A stretch of 64,000 nt of DNA, from contig CM057157.1 of NCBI GenBank assembly GCA_029962745.1, forward strand, positions 29,160,732 to 29,224,731. Reading direction: 5' to 3'. Position numbers and translations under genes: made by a program. This DNA comes from Echinometra lucunter (taxonomy: Eukaryota > Echinodermata > Echinoidea > Camarodonta > Echinometridae). Shown here piece by piece: positions 32,499-44,037 of the stretch. The notes below the pieces were generated by a model. The model ran no database searches. It worked only from the letters and a program-made list of their open reading frames with translations, and was not told the origin of the DNA. Every line of letters begins with the position of its first letter. Within the stretch, counting starts at the first letter, position 1.

Positions 32499-33340
32499 TC
32501 AGCGCACAACTTGTTCACGAAGCTTGGTTGCTGTTGTTGTCAAGTCTGAATTTTGTGTTTTCAGGTCCTTCACTTTATCCTCTAACCTGGCGATACGCTC
32601 GAGCTTGCGCTTGCGGCACTTGCTGGCTGCGATTCGATTCCTCAGTCGCTTCCTTTCAGCCTTGATGCGTTCCTGTGTCTCCATGTCGATGGGGGACATA
32701 GGCGGGTTAGCTGCTGTGGCGTGGTACACTGGGACGGTCTGGGGCTCCTCGCATGCGGGTTCCTGCTTGATGTGGTCAACAGGCCATCCACGGGTAACTG
32801 CAGTAGAGTCAGTGGGCATCGAATTGCGAGTTGATAAGTTGACAGTTGATCCAGGCAGCGTTGTCGTTGTAGGCATAGCAGGGTTGTATATCGACGTCGG
32901 GGCCGTGGTCATACTCGAGATGGTAGTCTGGGGATTGAGGATCTGCTGCTGGTAGGTAGTGGTAGGGCCAGCGCCTGCATGGATCTCCAGCTGGTCAACC
33001 GACGATTCATCGTCGCTCACCACGGACTCAGAGTCGCCCGAATCATTCCGTTGATGAAGACTCTGCAGTGCCTCGACAAAACCCTGGGCGAAGGCTGCTT
33101 GCTCTTCGGTAACGTTTTTCGGGCAGATAAACTGGGTAGGCGTTGGTGTCGTACAGATATTGCCTTGCTGAGAAATAATCATCTTTTCGAGTTCTGGAGA
33201 AGCGAGTTTGAGCATCTGGACGTCTGGAGTCGACAGCACGGCAGCCGTAAGTTTGCGCTGCCCGTGTCCAGATCCAGAGTCATGCATTTCTTCTTGCTCA
33301 GCCACGGGTTGTGTGAATCTTCGTAGAACTGAGTCTCCAT
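32499..33340 (-). CDS. jun: Jun, AP-1 bZIP transcription factor (copy 1, frameshifted)
   Basis: An intronless gene starting [18 protein letters not shown]. It has the Jun transactivation region ([18 protein letters not shown] and [15 protein letters not shown], with Ser/Thr-Pro sites like the JNK sites of vertebrate Jun), and a Ser/Thr/Pro-rich middle. Near the C-end are the basic region ([20 protein letters not shown]) and a leucine zipper ([16 protein letters not shown]..). It binds TGACTCA-type sites as a dimer with Jun or Fos proteins. Two defects appear: one A is missing in the codons for TGKRKL (near 33254; the other copy has it), and the frame stops after LREQVVR. One extra base there would give [17 protein letters not shown] and a stop at 32431, the normal Jun ending. 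The start at 33340 matches the conserved Jun N-terminus. The intronless form is typical of jun genes. Confidence 0.92.
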
Positions 33341-33523
33341 CTTTTGCGACCGTTTTCGGCTGACATGCAAACAGTTATGAGCTTTCAGTTAGCTATGAGC
33401 TACAAGTCTGAGTCACAGGTCTCGATGTGATGTGGCAAAGAGGGGGGTTCCTGTAGTAGTAGTTCGAGAGATTTCAGTGTCTCTGCACAGTCTGAAATGA
33501 TAGTGAATTTCCGATACCAACGC

Positions 33524-33660
33524 TGACTCACTATATATACACTGACTAAGGTTTCCCAAAATAGACGGAAGAGCAGTGACATCAGATTCTCGAATAACGA
33601 TTGGTCGGTGATGATGTAAGACGTGTGTTTGGCAATGTCATATTGCAATCTGATTGGTCA
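33524..33660 (-). promoter_or_regulatory. jun: jun core and proximal promoter (copy 1)
   Basis: Reading toward the gene on the minus strand: CCAAT (33657-33653), TTACATCA (33619-33612), CCAAT (33604-33600), TGATGTCA (33584-33577), CTATTTTGGG (33564-33555), TATATATAG (about 33539-33531), TGAGTCA (33530-33524). TGACATCA is the known jun1 TRE of vertebrate jun promoters. CTATTTTGGG resembles a CArG/MEF2 site and TGAGTCA is a consensus AP-1 site. The order and tight spacing upstream of a TATA box strongly suggest the promoter, with the start site about 150-170 bases upstream of the ATG. Confidence 0.75.
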
Positions 33661-34032
33661 AACCAGAATGTCAATCAAGGCACATGTAGTGCTCTGGAAG
33701 TAAACAGTAACCTGCAATGACGACTCCACTTTTATAAAGGGGGTATTTTTCAGGCGTATTTTTACAAAGTAAAATGAATGTACAAAAAGTCGAAGCTGAT
33801 ACTTGAAGTTCTCAAATTATTATATTGCAAGGGATAAAAGTGACAAAAACTTGGTGCGTTTTTATAAAGCAATCAACAAAATACCAAATTTTAACGAAAT
33901 CATTTTATCATTTCACCCTGATTCATATGAACGTGTCCAGTTACACGTCACAATCTTTTTCCGGGTAACAGAACCAACCTCGCCGGAAGAGGTTCTTGTT
34001 TAACACAAAACGTGTATTAACCTTGAATTCAC

Positions 34033-34061
34033 TACGTCACAGCCTTCTTTTCCTTATATGG
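34033..34061. promoter_or_regulatory. CRE-like and CArG (SRE-like) cluster upstream of jun
   Basis: TACGTCA (34033-34039) is followed by CCTTATATGG (34052-34061), an exact CC(A/T)6GG serum response element. CRE plus SRE pairs are typical of immediate-early genes. In the second copy the CArG site reads CCTATATATGG, one base longer. Confidence 0.5.
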
Positions 34062-34293
34062 TACTGTTGTGGAAGTGAACGAGATCTATCAGGTGGTAGA
34101 AGGTGAGACCATCAAGCCACTAAATCGAGGTATAATGTCAAGATGGAATGTTTGCAGTGTGGTTGATAGTGTCTGTGTTTTATCTAAGAAGAATTTATAT
34201 TTCCTCAGTTGATGCAACATGAGATGATAAATATGAATTTGACCGAGAATGTTGACATGTCTGCACGTACGTTAGTGGCACAGTGCAGTTGAG

Positions 34294-34305
34294 CACGTGC
34301 ACGTG
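34294..34305. promoter_or_regulatory. Two adjacent CACGTG E-boxes
   Basis: Two CACGTG palindromes abut head to tail, in GAGCACGTGCACGTGGTC. Such sites bind bHLH-ZIP factors such as Myc/Max or USF. The arrangement is conserved in the second copy near 40378. Confidence 0.45.
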
Positions 34306-34539
34306 GTCTAAGACTAAGCCTTTAAATTACTAGCAAAAAATGAATAGGTAATAAGCCCATGCCCAGCCTCGGTCCGAGGCTCGGGCTGTGCCAGGCAGGT
34401 TAGGGACGATCACCAAATCTAATAATTTCACATTTATTTATTTATTTATTAAAAACAAACATGAAACCAATCTCGACTTGCTATCTTTAAATTAATATGA
34501 TTATGAAAGATACTACTGTCTATGCTACTGTACTCTACT

Positions 34540-35000
34540 GTCTGTAGATCTAGTACTGAGTTAGGCCTAGATCTAACACTACAGTAACACTAAACAGTAA
34601 CAATTAGATCTAACTCTGTTACTAGGATTTAGAGGGTCTATCTAACTTACATGTAGTTAGATCTAGCACTATTAAACGTAAGGCCTAACGTTAGGCCAGG
34701 GCCTTAGACTCAGAGTCTAGACATAACAGTTAGATCTAGACCACCAAATAACTAGTAACATCTAGATCTAGACAGGCCTAACTGTTTTTAATTTTTTTTT
34801 TTAAAGTTACACTTTACAGTTAGATCTAGATCTTTGTATTTATTTCTTTAAAAAAAAAAGTAAACCAGTCATCTAACAGACTTGCTATCTAACTTGTTAG
34901 ATGCTAGTAGTAGTAGGAAGAATCTATAGAGTAGATTTATGCTAGATTTCATTTAGGTCTATAGCAGGTCTAGACCTAGATTTATGCTATAGGGCCTAAA
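34540..35000. repeat. TAGATCTA-rich low-complexity stretch
   Basis: The octamer TAGATCTA/CTAGATCTAG and the words TTAGGCCTA, GTTACTA and TCTAGAC recur more than ten times in 460 bases. No single period can be drawn. The same stretch is in copy 2 (40630-41070). It is not an ordinary microsatellite; it reads like scrambled short palindromic words upstream of jun. Confidence 0.6.
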
Positions 35001-37090
35001 CTGAACTAGTTTTCGGCTTTTGATTTCTTTTTTTTGGGGGGGGGGGGGGGTGGTGGGGAGGGAAATTCTTTTTAGGGTACCCTAATGCTTGTTCATGGCC
35101 TGTTTTAATACTGTAAATAAAAACAAGAATAAAGAGCCCCTCTCTAACTGATTTAGAATTGTGGACGTTGTCACTTATTCATTATTTAGATTTCCTTTTC
35201 ATGGACTTGGTTGAGTTTTAGATCTACTGATATTGTTAACAAATTGAAAGTGATTTCTGGTGATTTGCCTTCTCCGATCTGTAGAAACTGCATGCCTTTC
35301 TTTCTGATTTGCTGCATGTGTACTTGACATGTACTGCAGACAGAGTTATGTTTTGTTTTGTATTTTTTGGTTGTAATTTCAAAGTTGTGTCTTTTTGAAT
35401 TGTTTCATGCATATGAGACTCGGGGGAGGGGGAGCATTGTTGGAAAAGTTATGAGCAAATTCATTCCAACATTGCCACAAAAGATGTGGCAAATGCTTCT
35501 TGTCACTAGCTAGGAATACTGACTTGTGAAGGTTAGCGACTTGTAAGATCAATAATACTGATTTTTTTGGGGGGGGGGGGAGGGGGTGAAGGTCCTTATT
35601 ATATCACTTCTACTAGCAAGTTTGATCCAACATCCCCAATCCAAATTGTGTAGTGATGCCCCTTCCCGATCTCCTGATAAACACTCTGAATGCAGTATTG
35701 ACAGGTTATTGACTCTGCATATCATAGTGGCCAATTTTCCTCTTTCTTTTCATCTGGGACTTTTCATCTTGTAGAAGATGTCACTTTAATGGCATGTGGC
35801 AAGCAGATCTGTACACAAAGTCATAGCAGTTTAATTCTATTTTGGTCCAGAGTAAATCCAAATACCACATGGGCTTACTTCCTCATCAGATGGGCTTTCC
35901 ATCCGAGTAGTCCTTGTTCTGAGGGGTTAAGAGTTAAGACTACATTGTTCTTTAGCAATTGCTCATCCTTGTTTACCCTTACCAGACTTGTTTTTCATCC
36001 GGTTTTTGTTGAACATGTTGAAAAAGAAAGTTGTGTGCCGCAAACTTCTGTGCGATTAGAACCTTTCTTCAATTGTGGTCGAATTCCAGATCTGTTCCTT
36101 CATTCACCATGTTGCCTGTATGACAAGCAGATTAAGGTGATGACAATAAGGGTTGAAGGCTTTATTGATTGAGTGCTATTTTGAGTTGCATAGACATAAT
36201 AAGTTGTTTGTTATTTCTTGGAAGGGATTTTTTTTTTCCAGTCCTAATTGTTTTGATATAGGTACATTTGCAAGATTAAGACCGATGAGTCACCAAGCAG
36301 ATAAAAAAAATATTGAACAAAGAAGAATCAAACAACTGTAGGAGACAAAGGGAATAAATATTCAGAATAACAATATGACAGTACACTATACTTGATAATT
36401 CAGTTCTCCATTCAACCCTGGATTTCGTAATTGATAAAATGAATGTTCATATTAATACTTTAAATCCAATTTGAATTCCAATTACCTCCTGAATGTCATT
36501 TGAGGAATGGTTGATATGGATTGTTTGTTTGCTTGCGATATAGGTCATACCCTCCTTATCACTGGATGAAAAATATTTTGATGAACTTTGAAAAAATGGG
36601 AAAAAAAAGTTTTGTCATTTCTGTTGGTAAGGCAAAAAAGACCCATTTTTTCCGTGAAGGGGGGGGGGGGGGTCATGTCCTATACTGCAATCAAATAACT
36701 TTTTAGATTCAAACTTTAACAAAGGGGCACCACACAGCCTGACTGAAGGTACATGGACAGTTGCCTGAATATTGGTCAATTGGAAAATCTAGGGTGGGAA
36801 AGGGGGGGGGGGGGGGGGGTGCCCCTGATCTCTGCTGTCAATGTTTCCGTCCTAGCATTGATTTAATGCATGTGCATAATGCTTTAGACCAATCAAGTAA
36901 TTTCTAAATATTCAGACTGAAGACCTTCATGTATACATGCACATGACTTCCTGCAAGGTCAAGTGCAATTTAAGAGTGCAGTAATCCAGCTACTAGGTCT
37001 ACACTTTAGACTGTATACTAGAATAATTCCAGTAAATCACTGTTTTGCATTATGATGCAGAATATCACATTTTGTTTTTAAAATATGTGT
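35001..37090. other. Upstream flank of jun copy 1, no gene seen
   Basis: AT-rich sequence with poly-G runs near 35035, 35571, 36660 and 36805. Open frames of up to 127 codons (35789-36172) are broken by indels in the second copy, so coding is unlikely. Confidence 0.6.
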
Positions 37091-37096
37091 AAATTA

Positions 37097-37187
37097 TGGT
37101 GGCCCTGAAGTACGCTCGACAACTAGGTCATGTGCGACGTGAATTTTATGGCCAACTGTGCGCCCCAGTCGCGAAATTTGCGACCCG
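37097..37187 (+). mobile_element. Minisatellite MITE cut by the assembly gap
   Basis: The left end of the element that is complete at 43178-43554 (TGGTGGCCCTGAAGTACGCT after a TA). The sequence stops where the 21-bp repeats begin, so the repeat probably broke the assembly. Confidence 0.8.
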
Positions 37188-37687
37188 NNNNNNNNNNNNN
37201 NNNNNNNNNNNNNNNNNNNNNNNNNNNNNNNNNNNNNNNNNNNNNNNNNNNNNNNNNNNNNNNNNNNNNNNNNNNNNNNNNNNNNNNNNNNNNNNNNNNN
37301 NNNNNNNNNNNNNNNNNNNNNNNNNNNNNNNNNNNNNNNNNNNNNNNNNNNNNNNNNNNNNNNNNNNNNNNNNNNNNNNNNNNNNNNNNNNNNNNNNNNN
37401 NNNNNNNNNNNNNNNNNNNNNNNNNNNNNNNNNNNNNNNNNNNNNNNNNNNNNNNNNNNNNNNNNNNNNNNNNNNNNNNNNNNNNNNNNNNNNNNNNNNN
37501 NNNNNNNNNNNNNNNNNNNNNNNNNNNNNNNNNNNNNNNNNNNNNNNNNNNNNNNNNNNNNNNNNNNNNNNNNNNNNNNNNNNNNNNNNNNNNNNNNNNN
37601 NNNNNNNNNNNNNNNNNNNNNNNNNNNNNNNNNNNNNNNNNNNNNNNNNNNNNNNNNNNNNNNNNNNNNNNNNNNNNNNNNNNNNNN
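37188..37687. other. Assembly gap (500 N)
   Basis: Exactly 500 undetermined bases, a nominal gap size. Reading frames drawn across it are meaningless. Confidence 1.
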
Positions 37688-38586
37688 AAAACAAAAAACA
37701 TGTGACATACCTCTTTTCATACATCTGTTTTAGAAAAAAAATCAAAAAACCGTATTCGTTTGAAAGACAACATTTTTCATAATATTCACATCAATTATTT
37801 TCAACATCATTTACAACCTCATAAATCCTTGACCCTTTCTTCTTTCAAATACTATGTCACAGAACATTTTCTGTATCCTCTTCATATTATTAGCATGAAC
37901 ATCTTCCTAACTGGAGTCTAATTAGGCATGGACAAGTACAATTTTTAATCAGGGCATTTAACATTCTATGCTCTACGATCTTTAACCGAAGTACTGACAC
38001 AAAATTACTGGGCAGTTGAAAATGCAGACTTTTTTGTCCTCCTATATCATGGGCTTTTAAATCCCTAGATTTATATCCTACTGGGCGGAATAAACAAATT
38101 TACAATCTTCAATTTTCTTGTGCATCGCAACTACACAAAGATCATCAGGTGCACAGCATTAATGCCAGACATTTCCTGTACATTCATAATGGACTAAATG
38201 AGATACAATAAGAGACCTCAGAAATAGGAATACTATCAGGGGTCCTGCCCCAAATTTCTGGTAAACATGTATATAATCATGTCATGAATAAACTGTAATT
38301 TTGCGGCACTAAATTAAGGGTACTGCAGACCAGCACAGTCAAACATCTTCTCTGGGTCATACATTGGATTGAAACAGAACATACGTGTGCGTACCATGTT
38401 CACAATAATGTTCATAATCGATACAGGCCTTTGCTATGCACGGCTCAAGTCAAATATTCCAAAATGACCATGTTTCAGTAGTTAATGTCAATGTTCAAAG
38501 TTTTGCAATTATTCCAGTTTAAAATGCCAGTTGTTGTGCCAGCATAACTTGACATCCGCTCTTAACGTGTTCCATCACACTCTGTT

Positions 38587-39426
38587 TCAGCGCACAACTT
38601 GTTCACGAAGCTTGGTTGCTGTTGTTGTCAAGTCTGAATTTTGTGTTTTCAGGTCCTTCACTTTATCCTCTAACCTGGCGATACGCTCGAGCTTGCGCTT
38701 GCGGCACTTGCTGGCTGCGATTCGATTCCTCAGTCGCTTCCTTTCAGCCTTGATGCGTTCCTGTGTCTCCATGTCGATGGGGGACATAGGCGGGTTAGCT
38801 GCTGTGGCGTGGTACACTGGGACGGTCTGGGGCTCCTCGCATGCGGGTTCCTGCTTGATGTGGTCAACAAGGCCATCCACGGGTAACTGCAGTAGAGTCA
38901 GTGGGCATCGAATTGCGAGTTGATAAGTTGACAGTTGATCAGGCAGCGTTGTCGTTGTAGGCATAGCAGGGTTGTATATCGACGTCGGGGCCGTGGTCAT
39001 ACTCGAGATGGTAGTCTGGGGATTGAGGATCTGCTGCTGGTAGGTAGTGGTAGGGCCAGCGCCTGCATGGATCTCCAGCTGGTCAACCGACGATTCATCG
39101 TCGCTCACCACGGACTCAGAGTCGCCCGAATCATTCCGTTGATGAAGACTCTGCAGTGCCTCGACAAACCCTGGGCGAAGGCTGCTTGCTCTTCGGTAAC
39201 GTTTTTCGGGCAGATAAACTGGGTAGGCGTTGGTGTCGTACAGATATTGCCTTGCTGAGATAATCATCTTTTCGAGTTCGGGAGAAGCGAGTTTGAGCAT
39301 CTGGACGTCTGGAGTCGACAGCACGGCAGCCGTAAGTTTGCGCTTGCCCGTGTCCAGATCCAGAGTCATGCATTTCTTCTTGCTCAGCCACGGGTTGTGT
39401 GAATCTTCGTAGAACTGAGTCTCCAT
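38587..39426 (-). CDS. jun: Jun, AP-1 bZIP transcription factor (copy 2, frameshifted)
   Basis: Same gene as copy 1. Here the TGKRKL codons are intact, but two bases are missing after MIIS and one base is missing before [11 protein letters not shown], so about 35 residues are read in a wrong frame before it recovers. A second compensated pair of indels (near 38868 and 38940) scrambles about 20 residues before DHIKQEP. The bZIP basic region is identical to copy 1, and the frame stops at the same place after LREQVVR. The intact C-terminus would end at 38519 in the other frame. The private indels are more easily explained by sequence errors than by two decaying genes. Confidence 0.88.
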   Translation of the reverse strand: METQFYEDSHNPWLSKKKCMTLDLDTGKRKLTAAVLSTPDVQMLKLASPELEKMIISARQYLYDTNAYPVYLPEKRYRRASSLRPGFVEALQSLHQRNDSGDSESVVSDDESSVDQLEIHAGAGPTTTYQQQILNPQTTISSMTTAPTSIYNPAMPTTTTLPDQLSTYQLAIRCPLTLLQLPVDGLVDHIKQEPACEEPQTVPVYHATAANPPMSPIDMETQERIKAERKRLRNRIAASKCRKRKLERIARLEDKVKDLKTQNSDLTTTATKLREQVVR

Positions 39427-39608
39427 CTTTTGCGACCGTTTTCGGCTGACATGCAAACAGTTATGAGCTTTCAGTTAGCTATGAGCTACAAGTCTGAGTC
39501 ACAGGTCTCGATGTGATGTGGCAAAGAGGGGGTTCCTGTAGTAGTAGTTCGAGAGATTTCAGTGTCTCTGCACAGTCTGAAATGATAGTGAATTTCCGAT
39601 ACCAACGC

Positions 39609-39745
39609 TGACTCACATATATACACTGACTAAGGTTTCCAAAATAGACGGAAGAGCAGTGACATCAGATTCTCGAATAACGATTGGTCGGTGATGATGT
39701 AAGACGTGTGTTTGGCAATGTCATATTGCAATCTGATTGGTCAAA
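39609..39745 (-). promoter_or_regulatory. jun: jun promoter (copy 2)
   Basis: Same arrangement as copy 1: two CCAAT boxes, TTACATCA, TGATGTCA (near 39667-39660), CTATTTTGG, a TATA element and TGAGTCA (39615-39609). The TATA run is one base shorter (CACATATATACAC on the plus strand). All the listed sites are retained. Confidence 0.75.
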
Positions 39746-42700
39746 CCCGAATGTCAATCAAGGCACATGTAGTGCTCTGGAAGTAAACAGTAACCTGCAA
39801 TGACGACTCCACTTTTATAAAGGGGGTATTTTTCAGGCGTATTTTTACAAAGTAAAATGAATGTACAAAAAAGTCGAAAGCTGATACTTGAAGTTCTCAA
39901 ATTATTATATTGCACGGGATGAAAGTGACAAAACTTGGTGCGTTTTTATAAAGCAATCAACAAAATACCAAATTTTAACGAAATCATTTTATCATTTCAC
40001 CCTGATTCATATGAACGTGTCCAGTTACACGTCACAATCTTTTCCGGGTAACAGAACCAACCTCGCCGGAAGAGGTTCTTGTTTAACACAAAACGTGTAT
40101 TAACCTTGAATTCACTACGTCACAGCCTTCTTTTCCTATATATGGTACTGTTGTGGAAGTGAACGAGATCTATCAGGTGGTAGAAGGTGAGACCATCAAG
40201 CCACTAAATCGAGGTATAATGTCAAATGGATGTTTGCAGTGTGGTTGATAGTGTCTGTGTTTTATCTAAGAAGAATTTATATTTCCTCAGTTGATGCAAC
40301 ATGAGATGATAAATATGAATTTGACCGAGAATGTTGACATGTCTGCACGTACGTAGTAGTGGCACAGTGCAGTTGAGCACGTGCACGTGGTCTAAGACAT
40401 AAGCCTTTAAATTACTAGCAAAAATGAATAGGGAATCTATTAGCCCGTGCCCAGCCTCGGCCCCGAAGCTCGGCTGTGCAGGCAGGTTAGGGACGATCAC
40501 CAAATCTAATAATTTCACATTTATTTATTTTATTTATTAAAAACAAACATGAAACCAATCTCGACTTGCTATCTTTAAATTAATATGATTATGAAAGATA
40601 CTACTGTCTATGCTACTGTACTCTACTGTCTGTAGATCTAGTACTGAGTTAGGCCTAGATCTAACACTACAGTAACACTAAACAGTAACAATTAGATCTA
40701 ACTCTGTTACTAGGATTTAGAGGGTCTATCTAACTTACATGTAGTTAGATCTAGCACTATTAAACGTAAGGCCTAACGTTATGGCCAGGGCCTTAGACTC
40801 AGAGTCTAGACATAACAGTTAGATCTAGACCACCAAATAACTAGTAACATCTAGATCTAGGCCTAACTGTTTTTTAATTTTTTTTTTAAAGTTACACTTT
40901 ACAGTTAGATCTAGATCTTTGTATTTATTTCTTTAAAAAAAAAGTAAACCAGTCATCTAACAGACTTGCTATCTAACTTGTTAGATGCTAGTAGTAGTAG
41001 GAAGAATCTATAGAGTAGATTTATGCTAGATTTCATTTAGGTCTATAGCAGGTCTGACCTAGATTTATGCTATAGGGCCTAACTGAACTAGTTTTCGGCT
41101 TTGATTTCTTTTTTTGGGGGGGGTGGTGGGGAGGGAAATTCTTTTTTAGTGGTACTCTAATGCTTGTTCATGGCCTGTTTTAATACTGTAAAATAAAAAC
41201 AAGAATAAAGAGCCCCCTCTCTAACTGATTTAGAATTGTGGACGTTGTCCACTTATTCAATTATTTAGATTTCCTTTTCATGGACTTTGTTGAGTTTTAG
41301 ATCTACTGATATTGTTAACAAATTGAAAGTGATTTCTGGTGATTTGCCTTCTCCGATCTGTAGAAACTGCATGCCTTTCTTTTCTGATTGCTGCATGTGT
41401 ACTTGACATGTACTGCAGACAGAGTTATGTTTTGTTTTGGTATTTTTGGTTGTAATTTCAAAAGTTGTGTCTTTTTGAATTGTTTCATGCATATTGAGAC
41501 TCGGGGGGAGGGGGAGCATTTGTTGGAAAAGTTATGAGCAAATTCATTCCAACATTGCCACAAAAGATGTGGCAAATGCTTCTTGTCACTAGCTAGGAAT
41601 ACTGTGAAGGTTAGCGGACTTGTAAGATAAATAATACTGATACTTTTTTTTTGGGGGGGGAGGTGAAGGTCCTTATTATATCACTTCTACTAGCAAGTTT
41701 GATCCAACATCCCAAATCCAAATTGTGTAGTGATGCCCCTTCCCGATCTCCTGATAAACACTCTGAATGGAGTATTGACGGGTTATTGACTCTGCATATT
41801 ATAGTGGCCAAATTTTCCTCTTTCTTTTCATCTGGGGAATTTTCATCTTGTAGAAGATGTCACTTTAATGGCATGTGGCAAGCAAGATCTGTACACAAAG
41901 TCATAGCAGTTTAATTCTATTTTGGGTCCAAAGTAAATCCAATACCACCTGGGCTTACTTCCTCATCAGATGGGCTTTCCATCCGAGTAGTCCTTGTTCT
42001 GAGGGGTTAAGAGTTAAGACTACATTGTTCTTTAGCAATTGATCATCCTTGTTTACACTTACCAGACTTGTTTTTCATCCGGTTTTGTTGAACATGTTGA
42101 AAAAGAAATTGTGTGCCGCAACCTTCTGTGCGATTAGAGCCTTTCTTCAATTGTGGTTGAATTCCAGATCTGTTTCCTTCATTTCACCATGTTGCCTGTA
42201 TGACAAGCAGATTAAGGTGATGACAATAAGGGGTGAAGGCTTTATTGATTGAGTGCTATTTTGGGTTGCATAGACATATAAGTTGTTTGTTGTTTCTTGG
42301 AAGAGATTTTTTTTTTCTTCCAGTTCCTAATTGTTTTTGATATAGGTAGATTTGCTAGATTAAGAATGATGAGTCACCAAGCAGATCTAAAAAATATTAA
42401 AACAAAGAAGAATCAAACAACTTAAGAAGACAAGGGGAATAAATATTCAGAATAACAATATGACAGTATTCTATACTTGATAATTCAGTTCTCCATTCAA
42501 ACCTGGATTTCATAATTGATAAAATGAATGTTCATATTAATACTTTAAATCCAATTTGAATTCCAATTACCTCCTGAATGTCATTTGAGGAATGGTGATA
42601 TGGATTGTTTGTTCGCTTGCGATATAGGTCATACCCCTCCTTATCACTGGATGAAAATATTTTGATGAACTTTGAAAAATGGGAAAAAAAGTTTCGTCAT

Positions 42701-43177
42701 TTCTGTTGGTAAGGCAAAAAAGACCCATTTTTTCCGTGAAGGGGTGGGGGGTGGGAGGGGTCATGTCCCATACTGCAATCAATAACTTTCCAGATTCAGA
42801 ATTTAACAAAAAGGGCACCCACACAGCCTGACTGAAGGTACATGGACAGTGCCTGAATATGGTCAATTGGAAAATCTAGGGTGGGAAAGGGGGGGGGGGG
42901 GGTACCCCTGATCTCTGCTGTCAATGTTTCCGTCTTAGCATTGATTTAATGCATGTGCATATGCTTTAGACCAATCAAGTAATTTCTAAATATTCAGACT
43001 GAAGACCTTCATGAATACATGCACATGACTCCTCAAGGTCAAGTGCAATTTAAGAGTGCAGCAATCCAGCTACTAGTCTACCACTGTAGACTGTATACTA
43101 GAATAATTTCCAAGTAAATCACTGTTTTTCCTTATGTGCAGAATATCAAATTTTGTTTTGAAAATATGTGTAAATTA

Positions 43178-43554
43178 TGGTGGCCCTGAAGTACGCTCGA
43201 CAACAGGTCATGTGCGACGTGAATTTTATGGCCAACTTTGCGCCCCAGTCACGAAATTTGCAACCCGTGACGCGAAGTTCAGGACCCGGGATGCGAAATT
43301 CAGGACCTGTGACGCAAAGTGCAGGACCTGGGATGCGAAATTCATGACCCGTGACGCGAAGTTCAGGACCAGGGATGCGAAATTTAGGACCTGGATGCGA
43401 AATTCGGGACCCCGTGATGCAAAGTTCAGGACCTGGGATGCGAAATTCATGACCTGTGATGCGAAGTTCAGGACCTGGGATGCGAAATTCGTGACCCTGG
43501 ATGCGCAATTCACGTTGCACATGACCTGTTGTCGAGCATACTTCAGGGCCACCA
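43178..43554. mobile_element. TA-flanked MITE with internal 21-bp minisatellite
   Basis: Terminal inverted repeats of about 50 bases (TGGTGGCCCTGAAGTA..GTCATGTGC and inverse) are bordered by TA on both sides (43176-43177, 43555-43556), as in Tc1/mariner-type insertions. The middle consists of about 11 units of 21 bases alternating GACCCGTGACGCGAAGTTCAG and GACCTGGGATGCGAAATTCAG types. Because the period is a multiple of three, both strands stay open (155 codons forward, 188 reverse), but no protein is implied. Confidence 0.8.
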
Positions 43555-43689
43555 TAGTAAATGCACAAATCCAAGAAGTACATTTGGATAGTTTGGACTA
43601 GATGCACATTTTTATGAACAGTATTCTTTAGTGTAATTAAATAATTTGTTACAATACTGAAACAAAATGTTCCAATATGTGCAGTTAGA

Positions 43690-43728
43690 GAAAAACAAAA
43701 ACACACACACACACAAAAAAAAAAACCT
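43690..43728 (+). repeat. (CA)n plus poly-A
   Basis: Short CA run passing into about 12 A residues. Confidence 0.85.
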
Positions 43729-44037
43729 CAGAAAGATATCTTTGGTTTCACTGTTTATAAGTGAAAATGTGATTTAAGTCTTGATTTTATTTATAAAAAG
43801 GGGATAATTATAAACATTTATCTTGAGAAAATGGAGATTTTCTGCCTATAGATGAAACCAGATAACACTGTGCATTAGCACATGCACTCTCCTTTTAAGA
43901 AACATGTATGCAGTCACATATTGATTGGATGATGAATGTGAACTTCTCATGATATTGCAGGTCATGCACATTTTTATCAAGTTGCCAAGCTTACATGATT
44001 TACTTGCCCCCCCCCTACAATTTGTTAGATTTTGCAA

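Larger units (their letters stand above)
31594..37187 (+). repeat. Duplicated jun block, copy 1
   Basis: This 5.6-kb block recurs in the same orientation at 37688-43267, with scattered substitutions and many one- or two-base indels. It ends at a 500-N gap, inside the TA-flanked minisatellite MITE. The second copy begins at its first base and runs on past its last. This pattern is what two unmerged overlapping contigs (alleles) would give. Confidence 0.9.
37688..43267 (+). repeat. Duplicated jun block, copy 2
   Basis: It begins AAAACAAAAAACATGTGACA, matching copy 1 from about 31594, and stays collinear to the minisatellite MITE, then continues beyond it. Differences include frameshifting indels inside the jun gene of both copies. 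Confidence 0.9.

Noticed and set aside
35789..36172. 127-codon open frame upstream of jun
   Set aside because: The counterpart in copy 2 is broken by several indels, with no recognisable domain.
37094..37782. Reading frames of about 190-228 codons
   Set aside because: They run through 500 undetermined bases and have no content.
31594..43267. True tandem duplication of jun
   Set aside because: Copy 2 overlaps and extends copy 1 across a nominal gap, as unmerged alleles would. I keep it as an unlikely alternative.
43134..43712. Repetitive proteins (RDAKFRT.. and GPEFRIP..) on both strands
   Set aside because: They follow from a 21-bp repeat, whose length is a multiple of three, within a MITE.
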